Source of the DNA: Scytonema sp. UIC 10036
GTDB lineage: Bacteria; Cyanobacteriota; Cyanobacteriia; Cyanobacteriales; Nostocaceae
NCBI RefSeq assembly: GCF_009725235.1
Contig: NZ_WJFC01000042.1
Coordinates: forward strand, 1 to 64,000
DNA: 64,000 nucleotides
Direction: 5' to 3'
Shown: piece by piece, positions 10,170-18,740 of the stretch
Numbering within the stretch: position 1 is the first letter of the stretch
Layout of the letters: the number at the start of each line of letters is the position of its first letter
Translations under genes and position numbers: made by a program
Notes under the pieces: generated by a model
What the model saw: only the letters and a program-made list of their open reading frames with translations
What the model was told of the DNA's origin: nothing
Database searches by the model: none

Positions 10170-11237
10170 ATGCAACCAAAACATCCCTGGCTACAAAAAT
10201 GTTTGCAACATCTGGAAGAATTACCCCAGATTAAGACAACAGCAACCATAGAACCTTTTCTAGGGGAGATTCTAGCTGATGGACTGCTGACTATATCCAC
10301 ACCTTACCATGAAATAAAATATGTTGTTGAAATCAAATCTCCCCTAACTCTGGAAACACTCGATTCAACACTTGACTATCTCAATCATCTCAAAGAGCAC
10401 CTGAATGATAGCCAAAGACCATTACTTGTGACAGACACACTATCTGATGCAGTAGTTAATGAACTTTTGGATAAAAATATTGAGTTTCTGGACACTACAG
10501 GCAATATTTATCTAAACAATTCCTACTTCTATATTTTACTTAGGAGCAATTCAATTCAAAACAAGAAATCATCCTCTGCTGCTAAAATCACTCCCAGTAC
10601 TTTGAAAGTAGCATACGCCCTACTTCAAAACCCTTCTATATTGAAAAAAGATTTGCAAATTATAGCAGAAGTTGCTGGGGTTGATGTGAAAACTGTCAAA
10701 CGCAGTTTAACTTCTTTGTATGAATTGAATTATTTACAACGTCAAAGCGGTAGAGAATATCGAATCGAAAATTTTACAAAACTTCTAGAAAGATGGGAAA
10801 TGGGCTATATAGAGAATTTAAGGTCAGAACTTTTAATAGATACATTTACACCCATAGGAAACCTAAAATTTTCTGATATTAGTAACAAATTATTAGAATC
10901 AGCTAAAACTCACTCAATATTAATTGGTGGAGAATTAGGTGCTGCTCTACTGACAGAATACTTACAACCAATCAGCGCAGTTCTTCATATCCCACAGCAA
11001 GAAAATTATCGCATAATAACCACTCAGTTACGCCTTAAACCAGACCCAAGAGGAAGCATTACCATTCTCAGACAATTTGGAACTCAGAATAATTATAAAG
11101 ATTATGAATATAAACCTGTTGTCAATCCATTGTTAATTCATGCCGAATTAGCTTTAAATCCAGATGAGCGTTTAAAAGAAACAGCTAATCGACTTTACAA
11201 TCAATATATTTATAAAAAAGAAAAATCACTGATATAA
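10170..11237 (+). CDS. AbiEi-type antitoxin/regulator (AbiEi_2 family)
   Basis: This 355-residue protein has an N-terminal segment with RPLLVTDTLSDAVVNELLDK followed by FLDTTGNIYL. That motif is characteristic of the AbiEi_2 antitoxin family, in which a DTAGN-like loop is conserved. A winged-helix segment follows at about 145-205 (LKKDLQIIAEVAGVDVKTVK). AbiEi proteins repress their own operon and counter the AbiEii nucleotidyltransferase. The next gene, 6 bases on, encodes such a transferase, which strongly supports the pairing. It lies 64 bases after the methylase gene and may come from the same transcript. Confidence 0.8.
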   Translation: MQPKHPWLQKCLQHLEELPQIKTTATIEPFLGEILADGLLTISTPYHEIKYVVEIKSPLTLETLDSTLDYLNHLKEHLNDSQRPLLVTDTLSDAVVNELLDKNIEFLDTTGNIYLNNSYFYILLRSNSIQNKKSSSAAKITPSTLKVAYALLQNPSILKKDLQIIAEVAGVDVKTVKRSLTSLYELNYLQRQSGREYRIENFTKLLERWEMGYIENLRSELLIDTFTPIGNLKFSDISNKLLESAKTHSILIGGELGAALLTEYLQPISAVLHIPQQENYRIITTQLRLKPDPRGSITILRQFGTQNNYKDYEYKPVVNPLLIHAELALNPDERLKETANRLYNQYIYKKEKSLI

Positions 11238-11243
11238 AACGTC

Positions 11244-12068
11244 ATGAATGAACCACTAAATTTAGATACAAAACAATTTCTCAGTGATTTCAAAGCTATT
11301 ATAGCGCCATTACAAATTCCAATGTTGTTGATAGGCGCTCAAGCAAGATTGTTAATTTTTGACAGTCAATATAAAATTCAAGGTCGAGCAACTACAGATT
11401 GGGATGTAGCAGTAAAACTGGAAAACTGGGATAAATATGATGTCCTAGTAACTAAAATGACGGCTGGCGATGCTCCTAAATTTAAAAAAACCAATGTTAT
11501 CCATAAATTTATACATATTAACACTGGAATAGAAGTTGATGTTATTCCCTTTGGTGAAATCAGTAATGAAGAACACACCATTACTTGGTCTGATGGTAAT
11601 CAAATGAGTACTTTAGGCTTAGAAGAAACTTTTATAAATACACAAATTGAAAAAATAGATGATATTGAAATTAGGGTTGTAAGTCTTTATGCTTTTATAG
11701 CTTTAAAATTACTAGCTTGGAATGAACGCCGAGAAAACAAAGACTTAGAAGACATTATTTTAGTTCTTCAAAATTATCAGGAAGAAGAAAGAGTATTTGA
11801 AGAACTTTTAGATGAAATTTCATCAGGACAGTTTGAAATTGATGAAGCATCAATTATTCTAATTGGTCGAGAGATACGCACCCTATTTAGCCATCAAACC
11901 TTAAACAAACTCAATCAAATAATTACTCAAATTATAGATAATAAGAATCAGTACTTACCACAATTTATACCCAAGTATTTAGAAGCCAATACCTGGGATG
12001 AAGCATTCAATAAACTCGTTAAACGCTTTCAAGCCCTCCAATATGGTCTAGAAAATCCTCCAATTTAA
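11244..12068 (+). CDS. AbiEii-like nucleotidyltransferase toxin
   Basis: This 274-residue protein is built like a polymerase-beta-type nucleotidyltransferase. It has LIGAQARLLIF at about 25-36, then TTDWDVAVKLENW carrying the two metal-binding aspartates, and EVDVIPFGEI near 94-103 with the third aspartate. The helical C-terminus (IALKLLAWNERRENKDLEDI) matches AbiEii/MenT-type transferases, which block growth by adding nucleotides to tRNA 3' ends or related acceptors. It is 6 bases downstream of the AbiEi gene. Its position inside a helicase/methylase operon suggests a dead-man or abortive-infection branch of the same system. The substrate is unknown. Confidence 0.8.
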   Translation: MNEPLNLDTKQFLSDFKAIIAPLQIPMLLIGAQARLLIFDSQYKIQGRATTDWDVAVKLENWDKYDVLVTKMTAGDAPKFKKTNVIHKFIHINTGIEVDVIPFGEISNEEHTITWSDGNQMSTLGLEETFINTQIEKIDDIEIRVVSLYAFIALKLLAWNERRENKDLEDIILVLQNYQEEERVFEELLDEISSGQFEIDEASIILIGREIRTLFSHQTLNKLNQIITQIIDNKNQYLPQFIPKYLEANTWDEAFNKLVKRFQALQYGLENPPI

Positions 12069-12130
12069 CTAATTTATCTGAAAAACCACTCCCAACATAC
12101 CCTCAAATTACCACTATCTCTCTAACTCTT

Positions 12131-12163
12131 ACCTCTGTGTCCTCTGCGCCTCTGCGGTTTTTT
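12131..12163. repeat. Dispersed short repeat in the operon gap
   Basis: The pattern CTCTGTGTCCTCTGCGCC continuing into TCTGCGG and a T-run is a widespread cyanobacterial intergenic repeat. It sits in the 162-base gap between the AbiEii gene and the giant helicase, the only sizeable gap of the six-gene block. It may mark the seam between two joined modules. Confidence 0.5.
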
Positions 12164-12230
12164 AAATAGGTAATCTTGCCAAAAAGGAGCAACAACCCCT
12201 AACCCCACTCATCAACTATCCTCATACACC

Positions 12231-15200
12231 ATGCTACCAGCCCATATTGCCGAAAACATCCGCCGCCAAGTCCTATACTACCTGCAATCCACCTTCGACT
12301 TTCGCGATCGCACCGTCAGCCAAGCCTTTGAAAAATTCCTCCAAGATCCAGAACAAGGACTATTCAAAGGACCCTGGGTACAATTGCGGCGTCCATTCCG
12401 GCTGGTAAACAAACCTTACACCCCCCCCTTTGACCTCAGCATTCCCTTCCTTCCCTTTCGCCATCAAAGCGTTGCTTGGAGACGCTTAACCAGCAAAAAC
12501 CACAAACCAGAACCCACGCTCATCACCACTGGTACTGGCTCTGGGAAAACAGAATGCTTCCTCTACCCCCTGCTAGACCACACTCTGCGAGCCAAACAAG
12601 CCAGACACCCCGGAATCAAAGCCATTGTCCTCTACCCCATGAACGCCCTCGCTACCGACCAAGAACGGCGCTTCGCCAAAGCCATCTGGGACAATCCAGC
12701 CCTAAGAAAAGCAGGTATCCGTGTTGGTACTTACACTGGACGCTACGACCCCAGTGACCCCACCTCTAAAGACTCCGGGACAACCAATATGGGTAAAGAC
12801 CACGGAATCACCAACCACGAAACCCAACTGGACAACCCCCCCGACATTTTGTTAACCAACTACAAAATGCTGGATTTTCTCCTGCTGCGACCACAAGACC
12901 AGAAACTCTGGCGCTACAATCAACCCAACACACTCCAATATCTAATACTAGACGAACTGCATACCTATGATGGTGCTCAAGGTGCAGATGTCGCTTGTTT
13001 GATCCGACGACTAAAAGAACGACTCGCCATACCCAAAGGGAACCTCTGCATTGTTGGTACTAGCGCCACAATGGATGACCGAGACAGAAGCGATCGCGCT
13101 ACTGGTTTGATTTCTATGGATGCAATGGAAACAGGAGGCGATCGCCTAGCCCGCTTTGCCAGTACTTTATTTGAAGAAGACATACCCACCGAAGCAGTCA
13201 TTGTCGAAGATAGACTGACGGTGGAAGAAATTGTCAAACCTGACGAAGAATTAATTTCCCTAGATTTACCCACCCCCGAAGACTGCACCCCTCACGCAGA
13301 TGAAGATGCTACAGCCTATGCTATCCGCCAAGCACAACTCTGGGGCGGACCACAGTTTGAAGAACCTATAAAAGGCGATCGCACCGCCGCCGTTGAGAGT
13401 TGGTCAATTGCACTGGGAGACTGGTTAAAAGGGACACAACTCTTCAAGCACCTGCTGGAACTCTTTGATACAGCCGAATGTTCCTTTGAAGGTCCCCTCA
13501 CTTGGACAAAGCTGGCGGAAAGCTTAGCAGCCAAAGACTTTTCCTTTATTGCTGTTCCCGATCGCGAAGAACGCAAACGCATTATAACCGCCTTCTTTGC
13601 CATTGTTGCCCATGCTAAAGAAATCCGCAGCAATAGAGCATTTCCCCTAGTTCCCACCCAGGTACAGCTTTGGGTAAGAGAACTAGCCCGCATTGGTCGG
13701 ATTGTCTCCGAGAAACCGGAATTTGGTTGGTTAGACGAACCCTCACCAGAACCAATTCTTCCCCCCTTCCAATGCAACGAATGCGGTGCTTCTGGTTGGA
13801 TTGGTTTTCAAAATCGACAGTCAGAAGCTGCAGTCAACGCCAAAGGAGTTCAAGGTTTTAAGCTAACCAATGATGTCAAGACGATCTATAATGGGTGGTT
13901 TGGTCGCAATGGGACTCACGACTCTCGGATTGTACTGATTGTCCCCGATGAAAATGGCTCAATTAATACAGGAAATTTGTTCGGTGCATGGTACTTGCAT
14001 CCCGCCAGTTTAGTGTTACGCCAAGGAGAAGGCGCTTGTCCCTTAACAAAAGATACTCGCCGCTTTCGAGTTGCCTTTAACCAAGATGTGGAAAAACTAG
14101 AAAATGGTTCCCTGCGAGGAGTTCAAGCTTGTCCTTGCTGCGGTTCGCGAGAAGGCATTTTCATTATTGGTTCCCGTTCAGCTACACTTTCCAGTGTGAT
14201 GGTAGATGAGTTATTCGGGTCTATGCTCAACAGCGATCCCAAACTCCTCGCCTTTACCGATAGCGTTCAAGATGCTTCCCACCGCGCTGGTTTTCTTTCC
14301 GCCCGGACTTATAACTTCTCCTTCCGTACCGCACTACAACGAGTCATTGACCATGCAGGTGCAGAGGGTATACCATTACCGGAAGTTGGGCGGCGCTTGT
14401 TGGAGTGGTGGGGTACTCCCGGATTTGGGCGACCCGGAACTATGAAAAAAGCAATCTCAGCTTTACTACCTCCAGACCTGCACAGTTACCAAGATTATCT
14501 CAATTACCGCAACAATCCTAAATTAACCCATCCTCCGAAATCTCTAGCCTTTGACATTGAAACACGCCTCACTTGGCAAGCGACAAATGAGTTTGGCATC
14601 ATGTTACTGCGGGGGCGGACAATAGAAGCAAGTGGTTCCGCCTGTGTTGCATGGGATTGGCAGAAAATTGAACAGACAGTTCAGCAGATACGCGATCGCA
14701 TTGAGTCTGTGGACACACAACTGCGAGACCTCAATCCAGACAACCTCCGTCGCTGGTTACTAGGGCTGCTTTACCGCTACCGATTGCGCGGTGCATTGGG
14801 GCATTTTTACTTAGAAGATTTAGCACAGAAAAACTATTGGGGAAAAGCCCCCTTTGGACGCTCAATTCCCGGTCGAGAAGTTCACCCACCTCTCACCCGT
14901 TACCGACCCAAGTTAATGGTAACTCGTGCTGATAAACACCATGACTTTATCTTTGGTAACACCTCCGGGAATACACAGCCCTGGCATATTCGCTGGACAC
15001 ATCGGGCGCTCAACCTTCCCATGACAGAAGCCGAGGCGATTGACTTACTCCGCCTACTATACGAAGCCGCAGAGACAACAAAGCTTTTACTTCGACTCCA
15101 TACAGATAGTCATAAAATTTACTACGCCATTAATCCAGCAGCCGTGCGGCTAGTACCCAACGGAATCCGTTTTATTTGCTCGGAAACAGGGCGTCAGATA

Positions 15201-18200
15201 GTCCGACCTGCCAACGAAGCAAGCTTGTGGGTTGGCGCTCCCAGTTTAGAGTATAGTGCCAAAAACGGAGCCTACTCTCAAGAAAACTTTACCAGAAGAC
15301 AATTATACTACCAAGACCGCTACCGTAAAGGTGCTTTACGTCGAGTCATTGCCAACGAACACACAGGACTGCTAGCCACTGAGGAACGAGAACAACTAGA
15401 GCGTACCTTCTCCCGTAGCGAACATACTGACGACCCAAATGTGCTTACTTGTACCAGCACCTTAGAAATGGGGATTGACATTGGCGACCTATCGAGCACC
15501 ATGCTTTGTTCAATTCCACCTACAACTGCTAGCTACCTGCAACGCATTGGTCGCGCCGGACGAGCAACAGGTACAGCCTTAATTGTTTCCGTCATCAACC
15601 ATCAACCCCATGACCTTTTCTTTTATGCTCGTCCCGTAGAAATGCTCCGTGGCAAAGTGGATGCACCGGGATGCTGGGTTGATGCTTCAGCCGTACTGGT
15701 GCGCCAATATTTAGCTTACTGTTTTGACTCTGCTGCTAAAACCGGGCAGTTGGTGGAACTTCCTCGGACTGGTACACTCTTTATCCGAGATATGGAAAAC
15801 ACAAACGGTCATTTTCCCAGTTTCATGGATTGGGTAGCTCAAAATCAAGTACAATTGCAGCAATCTTTTTTAGCACGTTTTACAGATGTAATTAGAGAAG
15901 ATACAAAAACACGGTTTTATAGCGAAACTGCAACCGAATTACTTTTACAACGGATTCGTAAAGTTGCTAACGAATTTGACCGTCAGCGACGGGAGATAGA
16001 AAACGCCCGCCGAAGATTGCAGAATCAAAAGTCGCAGCTAGAAGAACATGAAGAAGAAGCCCGACGGGAAATTGAAGACGAACTGCGAGTCCTCAAAGGC
16101 AGACAAAATAGCCTTTCTCGAATCACAACCCTAGAGTTGCTGACTGACCACGGACTTTTACCAAATTATGCTTTCCCGGAATCAGGTGTACGCTTTTATG
16201 GTTCAGTCTATAATCGCCACCGAGTCACAGAAAATCCTGTTCCCCCAATTGAAATCGTTAGACCAGCCGCAACTGCGCTGCGGGAACTCGCACCCCATAA
16301 TTTCTTTTATACCCACCAACGCCAATTTGAAATTCAACAAATTTCTATTGGTAGTAAAGAAGAACCGCTTACAGAAACTTGGGCAATTTGCGGTCAATGC
16401 GGACATATGCGTTTATCTAGTAATATTAACCAAGAACCTGCCTGTCCGCAATGCGGTTATGATGGTGGCCATGATAGTCAAGCAGATATCGGTCAACATC
16501 GCTCTTTCGTTGAATTTTCTCGTTCGGAAGCAATTTCCGTTATGGAGCAATACGATAGTCTGTCAAGCGATCGCTCTGATGAACGAGAACATACCTTTTA
16601 CCAACGGCGACGGAGTTTTGACTTAACAGTGGATGCGCCAACAGGAGCAGTCGGCGAGGAAACCCTACCCTTTGGCATTGAATATCGTGCAGCCGTCGTT
16701 TTACGTGAAGTTAACGTTGGTTATTTTGACGAAGCAGGTAGTGTTGCTTTTGGTCCCGAAGGACCTGCTCCCGATCGAGGCTTCCAAGTCTGCGTAGATT
16801 GTGGTGTTGTTGCTACACCAGGAAAATCTATTGAACAAGTGACCCATCGCCGCAGTTGTTCTGCTCGGCGGCGACAAGAAAAAGCCAAAGCCGAAGGTCG
16901 CTCTTTGAATTCTTTTAAGGCAGAATCCGTGTATCTCTATCGCGAAATTCGTTCCGAAGCAATTCGGATTCTTGTCCCCTCCTTAAGCGATGACGAAATT
17001 GCTACCCTCGAAGCTTGTTTGTTACTGGGATTGCGACTGCGTTTTGAAGGTAACCCCAGCCACCTGACTATCTTTCCCCAGCGACTCCCTGATGGTGAAA
17101 ACAATCTACAACGCGATTATTTAATTATTCTAGACCGAGTTCCTGGTGGTACAGGTTATCTCAAAACCCTGTTTCAAGAAACTGATGCTACCGGACGTAC
17201 TGGTGAAGGCATTATAACAGTTATGCAGCGTGCTTTAGATGCTTTAGAAACCTGTCGGTGTGGAAGACTGAGTGAAAAAGACAGCGATCGCGATACCGAT
17301 GGTTGCTATCGTTGCATCCGCACCTACTCCCAACAACACAGTGCAACTTCAATTAGCCGGGAACGAGGTATCAAATTACTCAAGCAACTCCTTACAGCAG
17401 GCGATCTCCGACAGGAACATCGGGCGTTAACTGAAATTCCCAACAAATTCCTGCTTGGCAGTGCTTTAGAGCGGAGGTTTATGAACAAACTGGAAGAATG
17501 GGTGAACGAGCATAACGGTTCTTGGGAGACAACCCTAGTCTTTGGGAAAACGGGTTTTCGCTTTAGTTTACCCAACACTAACCGCACCTGGGAACTTGAG
17601 TTACAGCCACAACTCCGACTCTCTCAAGGAGTTGCTATTTGCTGTCAACCTGACTTTATGTTACGGTGTGCTGATGATGAGTCCATTCTACCCGTTGCCA
17701 TATTTACAGATGGTTTTGAGTTCCATGTAGAAACCAATCGATTAGCAGATGACATGGTGAAGCGACGATCTATTTTAGCATCAGGTCGCTACCATATTTG
17801 GAATTTAACATGGGATGACCTAAGTGCAACCAATTTAGAGGAATTTCTAGTTGTTCCTCAACAAATAGCAGCAAAAGTTGAAATTTTCGCTACCACAGCC
17901 ATTAGCAAGGGTTTGACTATGCCTGTGGGAAGATTAGCTATTGGTAATGCTTGGCAACAGTTGACAGCATTTATCCAACGTCCAGAAGCAAGTGGTTGGC
18001 GTCGTTTGGCAGAGTTTATAGCCGCATTTCCCCTAGAAGTCTTAGCAGCAAGTCGCGTCCATGCTGAAGCGACATTGCGTAATGCTCTCGATCGTTGGCG
18101 CAACGGTCAAGATTTTATTGTTCCCCCCAGTATTGATTCTGGTGAGTGGGTTTGCTATGACAGAACAAGCGGTGGTACGGATGTCATTGCTCTATCAACA

Positions 18201-18740
18201 ATTGCTGATTGTTTGGCAAATCGACGCGACCAAGTGCGGGTTACGGCGCGTTTGGGGGATAGTGAAACGGAGCGTTCAGCAAGCCAAACCTACCGTCCCC
18301 GGTGGCGCAAGTTTTTGACGTGCTTAAACTTGTTGCAGTTTTGTGGTGCGTTTGCGTTTTTCACAACCTCAGAAGTTGAGGCTGGTACTGCACCTGATGT
18401 ACTTCCCAGTACCAGTGCGATCGCGACTAACGGTGAATGGGCTGAAATTCGAGCGGAGGTCATTCCATCACTCCAATCTGCGATCGATGAACTTGCTGTG
18501 GCGGGAGTGCCAATACCTCAAGCTGCTTACGAAGATGAAGCCATTGATAGCACTGCAGTAGCAGAGTTGGCGTGGGTGATGACATCGCCACCAATTGCCG
18601 TATTAGCCGGAGACCAAACCTTATTCGTTTCCGCTTGGCAAGCCAATGGTTGGACTGTAGTGACAGCTGATGAATTGCAGGCAAAGGGTACTGCTTTTTT
18701 AATTGAACTCGTTAGTACTGAAACAAGGGGGAATTCCTGA
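12231..18740 (+). CDS. Giant DEAD/DEAH helicase with DUF1998 and nuclease-like tail (DruE/DrmA-B-like)
   Basis: This protein has 2169 residues. The order is: N-terminal helical segment; Walker A TGTGSGKTE near 100-108; DELH box near 239-242; CxxC zinc motifs near 515 (CNEC) and 635 (CPCC); motifs V/VI near 1070-1112 (STLEMGID, QRIGRAGR); a coiled coil near 1245-1290; a zinc ribbon near 1387-1412; and a DUF1998 region near 1590-1710 (VPGGTGYL, GCYRCIRTYSQQH). The tail contains CQPDF, then IFTDGFEFH and WNLTWDDL, a spacing like Vsr/PD-(D/E)XK nucleases. Druantia DruE and the DISARM DrmA/DrmB pair share the helicase plus DUF1998 build, and DruE has a similar size. It is likely a DNA translocase with an associated nuclease. 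Gene 6 overlaps its stop by one base. Confidence 0.85.
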   Translation: MLPAHIAENIRRQVLYYLQSTFDFRDRTVSQAFEKFLQDPEQGLFKGPWVQLRRPFRLVNKPYTPPFDLSIPFLPFRHQSVAWRRLTSKNHKPEPTLITTGTGSGKTECFLYPLLDHTLRAKQARHPGIKAIVLYPMNALATDQERRFAKAIWDNPALRKAGIRVGTYTGRYDPSDPTSKDSGTTNMGKDHGITNHETQLDNPPDILLTNYKMLDFLLLRPQDQKLWRYNQPNTLQYLILDELHTYDGAQGADVACLIRRLKERLAIPKGNLCIVGTSATMDDRDRSDRATGLISMDAMETGGDRLARFASTLFEEDIPTEAVIVEDRLTVEEIVKPDEELISLDLPTPEDCTPHADEDATAYAIRQAQLWGGPQFEEPIKGDRTAAVESWSIALGDWLKGTQLFKHLLELFDTAECSFEGPLTWTKLAESLAAKDFSFIAVPDREERKRIITAFFAIVAHAKEIRSNRAFPLVPTQVQLWVRELARIGRIVSEKPEFGWLDEPSPEPILPPFQCNECGASGWIGFQNRQSEAAVNAKGVQGFKLTNDVKTIYNGWFGRNGTHDSRIVLIVPDENGSINTGNLFGAWYLHPASLVLRQGEGACPLTKDTRRFRVAFNQDVEKLENGSLRGVQACPCCGSREGIFIIGSRSATLSSVMVDELFGSMLNSDPKLLAFTDSVQDASHRAGFLSARTYNFSFRTALQRVIDHAGAEGIPLPEVGRRLLEWWGTPGFGRPGTMKKAISALLPPDLHSYQDYLNYRNNPKLTHPPKSLAFDIETRLTWQATNEFGIMLLRGRTIEASGSACVAWDWQKIEQTVQQIRDRIESVDTQLRDLNPDNLRRWLLGLLYRYRLRGALGHFYLEDLAQKNYWGKAPFGRSIPGREVHPPLTRYRPKLMVTRADKHHDFIFGNTSGNTQPWHIRWTHRALNLPMTEAEAIDLLRLLYEAAETTKLLLRLHTDSHKIYYAINPAAVRLVPNGIRFICSETGRQIVRPANEASLWVGAPSLEYSAKNGAYSQENFTRRQLYYQDRYRKGALRRVIANEHTGLLATEEREQLERTFSRSEHTDDPNVLTCTSTLEMGIDIGDLSSTMLCSIPPTTASYLQRIGRAGRATGTALIVSVINHQPHDLFFYARPVEMLRGKVDAPGCWVDASAVLVRQYLAYCFDSAAKTGQLVELPRTGTLFIRDMENTNGHFPSFMDWVAQNQVQLQQSFLARFTDVIREDTKTRFYSETATELLLQRIRKVANEFDRQRREIENARRRLQNQKSQLEEHEEEARREIEDELRVLKGRQNSLSRITTLELLTDHGLLPNYAFPESGVRFYGSVYNRHRVTENPVPPIEIVRPAATALRELAPHNFFYTHQRQFEIQQISIGSKEEPLTETWAICGQCGHMRLSSNINQEPACPQCGYDGGHDSQADIGQHRSFVEFSRSEAISVMEQYDSLSSDRSDEREHTFYQRRRSFDLTVDAPTGAVGEETLPFGIEYRAAVVLREVNVGYFDEAGSVAFGPEGPAPDRGFQVCVDCGVVATPGKSIEQVTHRRSCSARRRQEKAKAEGRSLNSFKAESVYLYREIRSEAIRILVPSLSDDEIATLEACLLLGLRLRFEGNPSHLTIFPQRLPDGENNLQRDYLIILDRVPGGTGYLKTLFQETDATGRTGEGIITVMQRALDALETCRCGRLSEKDSDRDTDGCYRCIRTYSQQHSATSISRERGIKLLKQLLTAGDLRQEHRALTEIPNKFLLGSALERRFMNKLEEWVNEHNGSWETTLVFGKTGFRFSLPNTNRTWELELQPQLRLSQGVAICCQPDFMLRCADDESILPVAIFTDGFEFHVETNRLADDMVKRRSILASGRYHIWNLTWDDLSATNLEEFLVVPQQIAAKVEIFATTAISKGLTMPVGRLAIGNAWQQLTAFIQRPEASGWRRLAEFIAAFPLEVLAASRVHAEATLRNALDRWRNGQDFIVPPSIDSGEWVCYDRTSGGTDVIALSTIADCLANRRDQVRVTARLGDSETERSASQTYRPRWRKFLTCLNLLQFCGAFAFFTTSEVEAGTAPDVLPSTSAIATNGEWAEIRAEVIPSLQSAIDELAVAGVPIPQAAYEDEAIDSTAVAELAWVMTSPPIAVLAGDQTLFVSAWQANGWTVVTADELQAKGTAFLIELVSTETRGNS

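Noticed and set aside
12977..13777. Minus-strand frames of 103 and 153 residues inside the giant helicase
   Set aside because: Serine/arginine-rich antisense shadows with no homology; the plus frame is continuous.
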